A stretch of 64,000 bases of DNA. Source: Bacillus paralicheniformis (lineage in GTDB: Bacteria > Bacillota > Bacilli > Bacillales > Bacillaceae). Shown one piece after another: positions 41,287-49,447 of this stretch. The position numbers and the translations under genes were made by a program. The stretch's first letter is position 1, and every line of letters begins with the position of its first letter. Below the pieces are notes generated by a model that made no database searches, had not been told where the DNA came from, and saw only the letters and a program-made list of their open reading frames with translations. The stretch lies in contig NZ_LBMN02000001.1 in the NCBI RefSeq assembly GCF_001042485.2, forward strand, positions 186,001 to 250,000. Reading direction: 5' to 3'.

Positions 41287-42675
41287 GTGGATTACAGAAT
41301 TGAAAAAGATACGATGGGTGAAGTCAAGGTTCCCGCCGATAAGTTTTGGGGAGCTCAAACCCAAAGAAGCAAGGAGAACTTTAAAATCGGTTCCGAGAAA
41401 ATGCCGCAGGAAATTGTGTATGCGTTTGCAATCTTGAAAAGAAGCGCTGCGATTGCCAATGAAAAGCTTGGAAATCTTGAGGCGGAAAAAAAGGAAGCGA
41501 TTGTTTCCGTATGCGATGATATTTTAGAAGGAAAGTATGACAGCCATTTTCCGCTGGTCGTCTGGCAGACCGGCAGCGGAACACAGAGCAACATGAATAT
41601 GAATGAAGTTGTGGCAAACAGGGGAACGGCTTATTTGCAGGAAAAAGGATCAAGCCTGAAAATCCACCCGAATGATGATGTCAACCGCAGCCAAAGCTCT
41701 AACGACACATTCCCGACAGCTATGCACGTGGCAGCTGTCCTCGCGATTCACGATAAACTGATTCCGGCGATTGACCGGTTGAGAAGCACGCTGCATGAAA
41801 AAGCTGAAGCTTTCAAAGACATTGTCAAAATCGGCCGCACTCATTTGCAGGATGCGACACCGCTGACATTGGGACAGGAAATCAGCGGCTGGGTATACAT
41901 GCTGGACCGCTCTAAAGAGATGATTCTTGAAGCTGCTGAAAAAATCCGCGATCTTGCCATCGGCGGAACTGCCGTCGGAACAGGCATTAATGCCCACCCT
42001 GAATTCGGCAGCACCGTTGCCGAAGAGATCAGCGCTCTGACCGGGCAGACATTCAAAAGCTCGCCTAATAAGTTTCATGCGCTGACAAGCCATGATGAAC
42101 TGACACACGTGCATGGGGCGCTTAAAGCGCTTGCGGCAGATCTCATGAAAATCGCCAATGATGTCAGATGGCTTGCGAGCGGACCTCGCTGCGGAATCGG
42201 CGAGCTGCTTATCCCGGAAAATGAGCCGGGAAGCTCGATCATGCCTGGAAAAGTAAACCCTACGCAAAGCGAAGCGCTGACAATGGTCGCATCCCAGATC
42301 ATGGGGAATGACGCAACGATCGGCTTTGCCGCGAGCCAGGGGAACTTTGAACTGAACGTCTTTAAACCTGTGATTATTTACAACTTCCTCCAATCCGTTC
42401 AGCTTCTTGCCGACGGCATGAATTCATTCCATGACAAGTGTGCTGTAGGAATCGAACCTAATCGGGAAACAATTGAGAAGAACCTGACCAACTCTCTCAT
42501 GCTGGTTACGGCTCTAAACCCGCATATCGGATACGAAAATGCTGCGAAAATCGCGAAGCTGGCTCATAAAGAGGGGCTGACGCTGAAAGAAGCGGCTCTC
42601 AAGCTGAACCTTTTGACAGAGGAGCAGTTCGACGAAGTTGTTAAACCTGAAGAAATGGTGAAACCGAAAGCATAA
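41287..42675 (+). CDS. fumC: Class II fumarase
   Basis: 462 residues from GTG 41287 (AGGAAGGG at 41270-41277). This TCA-cycle enzyme interconverts fumarate and malate. It has the superfamily signature [13 protein letters not shown] (about 315-327), the substrate-binding [14 protein letters not shown] (about 96-109), [11 protein letters not shown] and the catalytic His region [16 protein letters not shown]. It is nearly identical in pattern to B. subtilis FumC (CitG), down to the C-terminal MVKPKA. Confidence 0.97.
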   Translation: MDYRIEKDTMGEVKVPADKFWGAQTQRSKENFKIGSEKMPQEIVYAFAILKRSAAIANEKLGNLEAEKKEAIVSVCDDILEGKYDSHFPLVVWQTGSGTQSNMNMNEVVANRGTAYLQEKGSSLKIHPNDDVNRSQSSNDTFPTAMHVAAVLAIHDKLIPAIDRLRSTLHEKAEAFKDIVKIGRTHLQDATPLTLGQEISGWVYMLDRSKEMILEAAEKIRDLAIGGTAVGTGINAHPEFGSTVAEEISALTGQTFKSSPNKFHALTSHDELTHVHGALKALAADLMKIANDVRWLASGPRCGIGELLIPENEPGSSIMPGKVNPTQSEALTMVASQIMGNDATIGFAASQGNFELNVFKPVIIYNFLQSVQLLADGMNSFHDKCAVGIEPNRETIEKNLTNSLMLVTALNPHIGYENAAKIAKLAHKEGLTLKEAALKLNLLTEEQFDEVVKPEEMVKPKA

Positions 42676-42680
42676 TCAAC

Positions 42681-42716
42681 AAACCGGCTGCATGCATTGC
42701 AGCCGGTTTTGTTTTG
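42681..42716 (+). terminator. Terminator of fumC (also serves the convergent TetR gene)
   Basis: AAACCGGCTGCA and TGCAGCCGGTTT form a perfect 12-bp stem, followed by TGTTTT. Confidence 0.9.
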
Positions 42717-42720
42717 CGGA

Positions 42721-43605
42721 TCATCCGTGCGGATGGTGCATGTCTTTTTTGAGCAATTCGGCGAGTTTGTCCGTTTCTTTTCGAATCGCGGGATATTCCT
42801 TCAAGTTGGCTATCATGCCTTTGATAATGGCGTTTTTGCGTTTTTCTTTTCTCAGCTCTTTCTCCAGAATATCCAGGCTTTCGGCAAGGTCTGCAGGAGG
42901 AGCGCCGTTGTACTGCTTGTTCGCTTTGACGCGCATTTCATTGAGCAGGGCGTCCTTCAGCGGATCAAATGTGTAAAATGGGCCGAACCACTCGTCTGCT
43001 TTTTCGAATGGGATCAGCGGCTGGTCATTGCGCTTGATCATCCCCTTCGCCAAATCGTCGAGGCGGTTCAGCATGTGGTCGGCGAGAGACTGCAGGTCGA
43101 ACGAATGGTGCAGCAAAATCATCAGCTCAAGGTAGACATCGCTCATTCCGTTGATCATAAAGCACAGTTCGGCGCTGTACGGTTCAATGTCTTTGCCGTA
43201 AATGTTCTGGATGTTTTCGATGTGCAGCCTGAGCGTGGTTCTCCGCATTTTTTTCGCAAACGCCTCAATTTCTTCATTGATCGGCATCGACCGCTCATTA
43301 AACTGCATCGTGATAAACTCTTTATGCTCCAAAATGTTTTCGAAAAAAACGACGAGCTGCATCCGGTACACATCGCGCGGATGGTCATGCTCCGTTTTGA
43401 TTTTCTGGATTCGGGTAAAGATTCTTTCATAGTAGTAGTGAAGGACTGAAAGGAGGAGCGCTTCTTTTGATTTAAAATAAATGTAGAAAGCGCCTTTTGA
43501 CATTTGGCACTCTTTTGCAATCTCTTGAACTGAAGTAGAACTGTATCCTTTTTTAGCGAAAAGTTTGATGGCTGTTTCAATAATGACTTTCTCTTTTTGT
43601 TTCAT
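42721..43605 (-). CDS. TetR-family transcriptional regulator
   Basis: 294 residues from ATG 43605 with GGAAGGTGA upstream. The N-terminal TetR HTH covers about residues 8-52 (IIETAIKLFAKKGYSSTSVQ, EIAKECQMSKGAFYIYFKSKE). The long C-terminal ligand domain (about 60-290) has an H/K-rich end. The length is well above the usual 190-210 residues, as in the YerO-like subgroup. Two matching palindromes, one in its own leader and one before the next gene, point to autoregulation and control of the 54-residue gene. Confidence 0.87.
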   Translation of the reverse strand: MKQKEKVIIETAIKLFAKKGYSSTSVQEIAKECQMSKGAFYIYFKSKEALLLSVLHYYYERIFTRIQKIKTEHDHPRDVYRMQLVVFFENILEHKEFITMQFNERSMPINEEIEAFAKKMRRTTLRLHIENIQNIYGKDIEPYSAELCFMINGMSDVYLELMILLHHSFDLQSLADHMLNRLDDLAKGMIKRNDQPLIPFEKADEWFGPFYTFDPLKDALLNEMRVKANKQYNGAPPADLAESLDILEKELRKEKRKNAIIKGMIANLKEYPAIRKETDKLAELLKKDMHHPHG

Positions 43606-43659
43606 AGCTTTCACCTTCCTGAAAGATCGAACCCAAAAGCGGCTTTCGGCGGACCGGGG

Positions 43660-43673
43660 TGACTGGCGGGTCA
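43660..43673 (+). promoter_or_regulatory. TetR-type operator A (TGAC-N6-GTCA)
   Basis: TGACTGGCGGGTCA lies 55 bases upstream of the TetR start, within a longer GTGAC/GTCAC dyad. It shares its arms and spacing with operator B. Confidence 0.65.
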
Positions 43674-43751
43674 CTTTTTTTGCTCCGTTATATTTTTAAC
43701 TAGATTGTAACTTGTTTTTTTGTTTGATATTATTTATATTATAAAGTAAGG

Positions 43752-43765
43752 TGACCGAGTGGTCA
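43752..43765 (+). promoter_or_regulatory. TetR-type operator B (TGACC-N4-GGTCA)
   Basis: A perfect palindrome located just downstream of an A/T-rich promoter-like region (TATATT, 43736-43741, is a possible -10) and 28 bases before the start of the 54-residue gene. A repressor bound here would block transcription start. Confidence 0.68.
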
Positions 43766-43792
43766 AAATTTGCGGAGAAAGGGTGAAGGTTG

Positions 43793-43957
43793 ATGAAAGA
43801 AATCGATGACATGATCAGGCGCCTGCGCAGCAGGGGAATTAAGGTGGACAAAGTTAAATATCCAAAGCACGTCCTGTGCGAAAAGAAATGGATGAAAAAG
43901 CCAAAAAACACAGTGAAGCCGAGCTACCGGGATTTCAACGGCTATTCGTTTATATGA
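43793..43957 (+). CDS. Uncharacterised 54-residue basic protein
   Basis: 54 residues from ATG 43793, with GAAAGGGTGAAGG just upstream. It has 13 Lys/9 Arg-type basic character, no signal or membrane helix, a short helical start (EIDDMIRRLRSRG), one Cys, and a Lys/Pro-rich middle ending in SYRDFNGYSFI. I do not recognise it. It is too short for most ORF filters. The ribosome site, palindrome and downstream hairpin support it as a real gene under the adjacent TetR regulator. Confidence 0.6.
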   Translation: MKEIDDMIRRLRSRGIKVDKVKYPKHVLCEKKWMKKPKNTVKPSYRDFNGYSFI

Positions 43958-43961
43958 AAAA

Positions 43962-43982
43962 AGACTGCAGCGTCTACAGTCT
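43962..43982 (-). terminator. Terminator of cssRS
   Basis: On the minus strand AGACTGTAG/CTGCAGTCT (loop ACG) is followed by six T. It touches the cssS stop codon and also ends the 54-residue gene region. Confidence 0.8.
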
Positions 43983-45327
43983 AATTTCTCGGAACGGATA
44001 TTGAGTAGCACACACCGGTTTGATCATTCCGAATGGTCATGTCAGCATGGTGGAGCGTTAAGATTCGTTTAACGATGCTGAGTCCAATGCCGAATTCGCC
44101 TTTCTTCCCTTTATTAAAAGGCTCATACAGGCTGGAAAGCATCTCTTCTTCAATGTGCGGTCCGTCATTTTTAATGGTGATCAACGTATGTTCTTTCGTC
44201 GACCTGACGCTGATGTCAATGAATGTCTCCGCATAGCGGATCTGGTTTTCAAGAACGTTTTCCAACAGCTTGCTCCATTGTTCTTGATCGCCCGTCAACA
44301 TTGTTTCCTCTTCAAGATCAATCTTCCAGTTCAATTCTTTTTTGGACCATCTCAAGCGTTCAACAACTTCTTTAATGACCTCTTGTATATCAAAAGTTCC
44401 GTACTGTCTTTCTTGTCTCAGCAAATAATCAAGCTTTGTCAGATAAAGAAGATCCTTGATTTTCTTTTCAAGTTTTTCAGCTTCGCCTTCAATGACTTCA
44501 ATCGTGTTTTCCAAATCTCCTTTAGGGTAGATGCCGTCTTTGATCGACTGGGTATACCCGCGGATGACCATGACCGGCGTTTTCAGGTCGTGGGAGATGT
44601 TTTGCAGGAGCGTGCGTTCTGTCTCATCTTTCTGGATGAGCTTTTGCCGCATGTCTTCAATGGTGTGCCCCAGCTTGCCGATTTCGTCTTCCCTGTCGAC
44701 AATCACGGGATCATCCCAATCCTGTTTAGAGATTTGTTTGACGTGCTTTTCAAGCGTGACGAGCGGTCTTGATAAATATTTCGCCAGCCAAATAGAAGGA
44801 ATCCAGCTCAGCAAAATGACGACGATCAAAATAAACAGCAGCTGCTTAAACAGCGTATGAGACAAATCGTCCCTGTATGAATCAAGCGCATAGGATAACA
44901 ACAGAAACGTCTGGTCCTGGGTCTGGATTTTTTTGAGCACAAAGAAAACGTGCTCTCCGTTGACATTCTCCGAATACCTTTTCGATGACTCGTCCTGCCT
45001 TTTCCCGAGCTTCTGCACCTTCTCGATAAATGAATCGGGGAGAATCTGCGGGCTCTGATAGACGGTTCCTTTCTCAGGCAGCAGGACGTGCTGAACGTGG
45101 CGGTTTGTGCTTCGCGAGCCGCTGCTTCCGCCGAAGCCTCTTTCCGGTGAATCGGAAAATCCGTATTCCGTCAGAACATGCTGCTCATTTTCAATGTTTG
45201 TATAAATTTCATCAGTGAAAAAGTTCTGCAGTGTCGTCGAGAATAGAAACGTCAGCAAAATCGAGACCGTTAACAGGATGCCGCAAATGACACTCCAAAT
45301 TTGAAAGGCGAGCGACCTGTTCTTCAT
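43981..45327 (-). CDS. cssS: CssS: secretion-stress sensor histidine kinase
   Basis: The 448-residue kinase has a first helix at about 9-30, an extracytoplasmic sensor of about 130 residues and a second helix at about 160-182. HAMP, HisKA with the phospho-acceptor His in NISHDLKTPVMV, and HATPase_c (ENVLENQIRYAET, FGIGLSIVKRI) follow. It senses misfolded secreted proteins at the membrane-wall interface with CssR. The start overlaps the cssR stop by four bases. Confidence 0.92.
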   Translation of the reverse strand: MKNRSLAFQIWSVICGILLTVSILLTFLFSTTLQNFFTDEIYTNIENEQHVLTEYGFSDSPERGFGGSSGSRSTNRHVQHVLLPEKGTVYQSPQILPDSFIEKVQKLGKRQDESSKRYSENVNGEHVFFVLKKIQTQDQTFLLLSYALDSYRDDLSHTLFKQLLFILIVVILLSWIPSIWLAKYLSRPLVTLEKHVKQISKQDWDDPVIVDREDEIGKLGHTIEDMRQKLIQKDETERTLLQNISHDLKTPVMVIRGYTQSIKDGIYPKGDLENTIEVIEGEAEKLEKKIKDLLYLTKLDYLLRQERQYGTFDIQEVIKEVVERLRWSKKELNWKIDLEEETMLTGDQEQWSKLLENVLENQIRYAETFIDISVRSTKEHTLITIKNDGPHIEEEMLSSLYEPFNKGKKGEFGIGLSIVKRILTLHHADMTIRNDQTGVCYSISVPRN

Positions 45328-45998
45328 GATTTCAACATCCTGTAGCCAAACCCGTAGATGGTTTCCACTTTCAGTTCGGGCATTTTCTTGCGCAGCCTTC
45401 TGACAAGATCGTCGACGACGCGGTCGGTTCCGAAGTAATCGTCTCCCCAGACGCTGGTGAGAATATCCTCCCTTGAAAAGGCGCGGCCCTGGTTGTTTAT
45501 AAATAGAAGCAGAAGATCAAATTCCTTTGACGTCAAATTGATCATGCTGCCATTTTCATAGACTTCTCTCAAGTCTTCATAGACTTCATAGCAGGAAACC
45601 GGCGTTCCTTTTTTCTTCTCAGGCGGTTCTTCTTTATAAATCAGCTTGAGCAGCTTTTGCACGCGGATGATCAGCTCCCTGGGGAGAAACGGCTTAGATA
45701 TATAGTCGCTGCTGCCCAGTTCAAGCCCCAGCACTCTGTCAATGTCGGCATCGCGCGCAGAAATAAAAATGACGGGGACTTCCGGATCTTGATTTTTTAT
45801 TTCTTTTATTAGCGTATACCCGTCGATATCTGGTAACATGATATCGAGAATCCATAAATGAGGTGACTGGCCTATTTTTTGCCTGGCGCTTTCACCGTTT
45901 AGAAAAGAAGTGACGTGCCAGCCTTCACTCTCTAAGTATTTTGTCAGCAATTCATTTAAATTCTCTTCATCTTCAACTAGATAAATGGAGTATGACAA
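45324..45998 (-). CDS. cssR: CssR: secretion-stress response regulator
   Basis: 224 residues of OmpR class. Receiver acidic pair D10/E11 region, phospho-acceptor D52 (ILDIMLPD), K in SKPFLPRE, winged helix in the C-terminal 90 residues (TDRVVDDLVRRLRKKMPELK). TTG 45998 is the first codon, as the family starts MSYxIYLVEDE. It activates htrB, which lies divergently, and probably its own operon. Confidence 0.93.
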   Translation of the reverse strand: MSYSIYLVEDEENLNELLTKYLESEGWHVTSFLNGESARQKIGQSPHLWILDIMLPDIDGYTLIKEIKNQDPEVPVIFISARDADIDRVLGLELGSSDYISKPFLPRELIIRVQKLLKLIYKEEPPEKKKGTPVSCYEVYEDLREVYENGSMINLTSKEFDLLLLFINNQGRAFSREDILTSVWGDDYFGTDRVVDDLVRRLRKKMPELKVETIYGFGYRMLKS

Positions 45999-46050
45999 GG
46001 GCGGTTCACATCCTTTCTACGTCATTATACTAGTTTTAACATAAGTCTGG

Positions 46051-46087
46051 TCAATTTTCATAATTTCACATATTCTTTTCATTTTTA
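46051..46087 (+). promoter_or_regulatory. CssR-type direct repeats between cssR and htrB
   Basis: TTTTCATA, TTTCACA and TTTTCAT occur in one A/T-rich stretch at 46055-46085, spaced about a helical turn. B. subtilis CssR sites are known to contain TTTTCACA-like elements; both divergent promoters could be served. Confidence 0.55.
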
Positions 46088-46236
46088 TCCCACAATGTTT
46101 TCGTAACATATTCATCAGGGAAGAAAGGGAATGAAAACAGAGTGAACGATGGCCGGGTCTCTTTTTTTGTGGATGTTAAAGCTTTAATGCCATTTGCGAT
46201 AGTTGAAGACAAGAAAAATAAAGGAAGTGTACGCTT

Positions 46237-47607
46237 ATGGATTTTAGACGCGATGACGAACAAAAACATGCAAATGAAGAGCAGTTTCACGAAGAAGCGC
46301 AGACGCCGCAAACGGCAGGTTCTGAGGAGCAGCAGTCAGAACAGCCGGCAAAGGAGCCCGAGCTGATTTTAAAGAAGGATACAGACGATCAGTCAGATCT
46401 TACGAATAAAGAAACCGCTGCAGCCCTGGAAGATGCCAGGGAAACGAGAGCGGCAAAAGAAAAGCGGCGCAAGGCTTCGTGGCTGAGCCCGATTTTGGGC
46501 GGGATCATCGGAGGCGGCTTGGTGCTTGGAATCTCCCCGTATCTGCCGGGCGATCATCCGAGCGAAACTGCCGGAACCGGACAGACAGAGCCAAAGCAGT
46601 CGCAGAATTTCACCACAAAACCTGTCACAAACGCAGATAACGTACCTGATATGGTGGAAGATTTGGAGCCTGCGATCGTCGGAGTTTCAAATATTCAAAC
46701 GAGCTTCGGCTTCTCTGAAGACGACGTGGAGGAGAGCGGCACGGGATCAGGCGTCATCTTTAAGAAAGACGGCGGCAAGGCCTACATTATCACAAACAAC
46801 CATGTCGTTGAAGGCGCCTCGAAGGTGACCATCTCCTTATACAACGGAAAGACCGCGGATGCCAAGATTATCGGCAGCGACGCTTTGACTGATCTGGCTG
46901 TTTTAGAGATCAGCAGCAAAGGCGTTGATAAGGTTGCAAGTTTCGGAGACTCCGCAAAACTGCGCGCCGGCGAAAAAGTAATTGCGATCGGGAACCCTCT
47001 CGGCCTTCAATTTTCAAGAACGGTTACAGAAGGCATCATCAGCGGTGTCAACCGGACGATTGAAGTCTCAACATCTGAAGGGAATTGGGATATGAACGTC
47101 CTTCAGACAGATGCGGCGATCAACCCTGGAAACAGCGGCGGGCCTCTGATTAACAGCAGCGGGCAGGTCATCGGCATCAACAGCCTGAAGATCAGCCAAA
47201 GCGGTGTTGAATCGCTTGGCTTCGCGATTCCGAGCAACGATGTTCAGCCGATCGTTGACGAGCTTTTGGAAAAAGGGAAAGTGGAACGGCCTTTCCTCGG
47301 CGTGCAAATGATCGATATGCAGCAGGTGCCTGAACAGTACCAGCAAAATACGCTCGGCCTATTCGGAGACCAGCTTAATAAAGGCGTGTACATCGATAAA
47401 GTATCGCCGAAATCGCCTGCGGCAGACGCGGGTATGAAAGCCGGCGACGTCATCACCAAAATGAACGGCAAAAACGTCGAAACCACTTCAGATCTCAGAA
47501 AAATTCTTTATACTGAAGCAAAAGCAGGAGATACCGTCACATTTGAGGTGCTGAGAAACGGAAAGCAAACAACAATGAAAGCAAAGCTTGCGAAAAGCAA
47601 ATCATAA
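46237..47607 (+). CDS. htrB: HtrB: membrane-anchored HtrA-type serine protease
   Basis: 456 residues. The acidic cytoplasmic N-terminus (1-75) is followed by one helix (SWLSPILGGIIGGGLVLG, about 80-98), a trypsin-like domain with His in ITNNHVVEG, Asp in DALTDLAVLEI and Ser in INPGNSGGPL, then a PDZ domain (about 365-450). It degrades or refolds damaged exported proteins. AAAGGAAG lies before ATG 46237. Induction by CssRS is expected; B. subtilis YvtA is the orthologue. Confidence 0.93.
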   Translation: MDFRRDDEQKHANEEQFHEEAQTPQTAGSEEQQSEQPAKEPELILKKDTDDQSDLTNKETAAALEDARETRAAKEKRRKASWLSPILGGIIGGGLVLGISPYLPGDHPSETAGTGQTEPKQSQNFTTKPVTNADNVPDMVEDLEPAIVGVSNIQTSFGFSEDDVEESGTGSGVIFKKDGGKAYIITNNHVVEGASKVTISLYNGKTADAKIIGSDALTDLAVLEISSKGVDKVASFGDSAKLRAGEKVIAIGNPLGLQFSRTVTEGIISGVNRTIEVSTSEGNWDMNVLQTDAAINPGNSGGPLINSSGQVIGINSLKISQSGVESLGFAIPSNDVQPIVDELLEKGKVERPFLGVQMIDMQQVPEQYQQNTLGLFGDQLNKGVYIDKVSPKSPAADAGMKAGDVITKMNGKNVETTSDLRKILYTEAKAGDTVTFEVLRNGKQTTMKAKLAKSKS

Positions 47608-47611
47608 ATAA

Positions 47612-47636
47612 AAGCCATGGCGTCTGCCATGGCTTT
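47612..47636 (+). terminator. Terminator of htrB, first copy of a 25-base repeat
   Basis: AGCCATGG/CCATGGCT stem with CGTCTG loop. The whole 25 bases recur exactly at 47873-47897. The T-run here is short (TTTC). Confidence 0.75.
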
Positions 47637-47872
47637 CAGCGTGTCGCCAAACCCTCGCATTCGTTGTCAAGCCTGCGCGTCGGTGCTCACGAATAGAGGA
47701 AGGATCGGCGGCTAACCGCCTAGGCGTCCTGCCTAAACGCCGCCGTCATCACATCCTGTGAAAGTCAGCTTCCGATGCTCGGCTTTCCTAGACTGCAAGG
47801 GTTGAGGGTCACGCTGAAAGTATGACAAAATCCCAAAACGGCTTTTAGTTTTGGGATTTTGTCAACAATCTG
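47637..47872. repeat. Structured 236-base intergenic element flanked by 25-base direct repeats
   Basis: The stretch between the two terminator copies has no convincing reading frame and is rich in nested complementarity. ATTCGT/ACGAAT pair at about 47659-47694. AGGAT/ATCCT (47701-47756) enclose GGCGG/CCGCC and GGCGT/ACGCC hairpins. A perfect 16-bp inverted repeat (47824-47839 with 47848-47863) closes the right end. It could be a mobile or repeated palindromic element or a structured RNA. The direction is unknown. Confidence 0.55.
47824..47863. terminator. Perfect 16-bp inverted repeat
   Basis: GACAAAATCCCAAAAC and GTTTTGGGATTTTGTC flank an 8-base loop. It has terminator-like stability on both strands but no T-run directly after the stem. 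Confidence 0.55.
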
Positions 47873-47897
47873 AAGCCATGGCGTCTGCCATGGCTTT
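47873..47897 (-). terminator. Second copy of the 25-base terminator, next to mrgA
   Basis: Exact repeat of 47612-47636, here followed by TTTTTC on the plus side. It ends six bases before the mrgA stop and can terminate mrgA on the minus strand. Confidence 0.75.
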
Positions 47898-47903
47898 TTC
47901 ATA

Positions 47904-48368
47904 TTACTTGTCCAAAAATGAACTAAGCATCCAAATTTGCTTATCAATTTCCTCTGTCAGGGCGATATAAAGGTCAGCGGTAGAATGGTCTGATTTTTCT
48001 TCCGCCAGTTCTATGGTATGCTGAATTTCATCGCGGATTTGACGGTAATCGCTGACAAGTGCGGAAACCATTTCTTCGGCCGTTTTTTCGGATCCGTTTT
48101 CCTCGATTGTGCCGTGGTCAAGGTATTCTTTCATTGTGGCAAGCGGCTGTCCGCCGATGGCCAGCAAGCGTTCCGCGACCACATCTGCCGTTTCTGCGGC
48201 ATGGTTGTAAAGCTCTTCGAATTTTTCATGAAGGGTAAAGAACTGCGGCCCTTTTACATACCAGTGAAAACGGTGAAGCTTCGTGTAGAGAATGAACCAG
48301 TTGGACAAATTCGTATTCATTGAGTTTTCAAGTACAGGATTTTGCTGTTTTAATTGTTGAGAGATCAT
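47904..48368 (-). CDS. mrgA: MrgA: Dps-family DNA-binding ferritin
   Basis: A 154-residue mini-ferritin. The ferroxidase motif [20 protein letters not shown] (about 32-51) and [12 protein letters not shown] (about 65-76) match B. subtilis MrgA closely. Dodecamers store iron, consume peroxide and coat DNA. ATG 48368 follows GAGGAGG. Two PerR-box-like sequences lie in its leader, so peroxide and metal starvation should induce it. Confidence 0.94.
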   Translation of the reverse strand: MISQQLKQQNPVLENSMNTNLSNWFILYTKLHRFHWYVKGPQFFTLHEKFEELYNHAAETADVVAERLLAIGGQPLATMKEYLDHGTIEENGSEKTAEEMVSALVSDYRQIRDEIQHTIELAEEKSDHSTADLYIALTEEIDKQIWMLSSFLDK

Positions 48369-48406
48369 GTGATATTTCCTCCTCGTGTTTTCATTTGTTA
48401 ATTATA

Positions 48407-48421
48407 TTATAACAAATATAA
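48407..48421. promoter_or_regulatory. PerR box 1 (imperfect) upstream of mrgA
   Basis: TTATAACAAATATAA matches the PerR/Fur-family consensus TTATAATNATTATAA with two mismatches. Confidence 0.55.
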
Positions 48422-48440
48422 AATTAAAATCAATACTAAA

Positions 48441-48455
48441 TTATAATTATTTTAA
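48441..48455. promoter_or_regulatory. PerR box 2 upstream of mrgA
   Basis: TTATAATTATTTTAA matches the PerR consensus with one mismatch. It lies about 80 bases before the mrgA start and 6 bases from the yusZ stop. Confidence 0.72.
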
Positions 48456-48461
48456 ATAACC

Positions 48462-49304
48462 TTATTTAAACAAATTTTTTATGACCGCGCGTTCCCAAAT
48501 CCGCCATGGCAGGGCGTTGTGGAGGAGAATCAGGAGGCGGACGCCCCTGCCGATCGGATAGCGCAGCCTGTTCAGCCGCTTTTTTACCGCGAGGCGGCAG
48601 ATCAGTTCAGCCACATCATCAGGGTTTCCGTAATGTTGGCGGCTCGCCGCAATGTAGGCGGAGATCCGCTCAAAATATGTACTGTACCGTGATTCGGCTT
48701 CAGGTGCAGTGACCTGGGCGGCAAACGATGTCTCCCAAATCGCCGTCTGATACGAACCCGGCTGGACGACGGCCACATCGATCCCGAATGGACGGAGTTC
48801 GAGGCGGAGGCTTTCTGAAAAGCCTTCAACCGCATGCTTTGATGAAGCATATGCCGAAAAAGCGGGGAAAGCGATCCGCCCGCTGATGCTGCTCAGATTG
48901 ATGATTTTGGCGCCGCTGTGTTTCTTCATATAAGGAAGGATCGCTTTCGTTACCGCCATCAGGCCGAAAACATTTGTCTCATACTGTTTTCTGTAGTCGT
49001 CAAGAGAAAGCTCTTCAGCAAATCCGCCGTATGCCGTTCCTGCATTATTGACGAGAACGTCTATCTGTCCGTACCGTTTCAGCTCTTCGGTAAATGATGA
49101 AATCGATTGTTCGTTTGTGACATCTAGTTCGGCGACGGCAATCGATGAATCGATCGAAAGCTCCGCTATGCGGTTCCGCAAAGCTTCAGCTTTTTCTGTA
49201 TGGCGCGCCGTTGCGATGACGAAATGAGTGCCGGCGAGTTTTAAAGCGGTCAATAAACCAAACCCGCTCGTCGCGCCTGTTACGATGGCGATTTTATTAT
49301 TCAA
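48462..49304 (-). CDS. yusZ: YusZ: short-chain dehydrogenase/reductase
   Basis: 280 residues from TTG 49304, chosen because GGAGG lies seven bases before it (TTG 49322 overlaps that site). SDR motifs: TGATSGFG (about 11-18), NNAG (about 86-89), Ser in NLSSISGR and YASSKHAVEG (about 153-162). The C-terminus is hydrophobic and basic, as in YusZ. The substrate is unknown. It lies upstream of mrgA on the same strand with only the PerR region between. Confidence 0.88.
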   Translation of the reverse strand: MNNKIAIVTGATSGFGLLTALKLAGTHFVIATARHTEKAEALRNRIAELSIDSSIAVAELDVTNEQSISSFTEELKRYGQIDVLVNNAGTAYGGFAEELSLDDYRKQYETNVFGLMAVTKAILPYMKKHSGAKIINLSSISGRIAFPAFSAYASSKHAVEGFSESLRLELRPFGIDVAVVQPGSYQTAIWETSFAAQVTAPEAESRYSTYFERISAYIAASRQHYGNPDDVAELICRLAVKKRLNRLRYPIGRGVRLLILLHNALPWRIWERAVIKNLFK

Positions 49305-49447
49305 TGAGTTTCCTCCATTCAAAATTTTGGCTTGTTGACAAAAAAAGGCTTGTCAGCGGCAGTTTATCATTGATAAAATTTAAAAAGTGCTAAAAGACCT
49401 ATTTTTTTATAAAAAAACGCAAGAGAGAAAGAAGGCAGGGTGACACG

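Noticed and set aside
41650..42393. A 247-codon frame opposite fumC
   Set aside because: It is a shadow of a strongly conserved gene; its composition is explained by the fumC frame.
42697..43449. A 250-codon frame on the plus strand opposite the TetR gene
   Set aside because: It is the mirror of a high-confidence TetR protein, lacks a ribosome site and shows no domain. The codon pattern follows the minus-strand gene.
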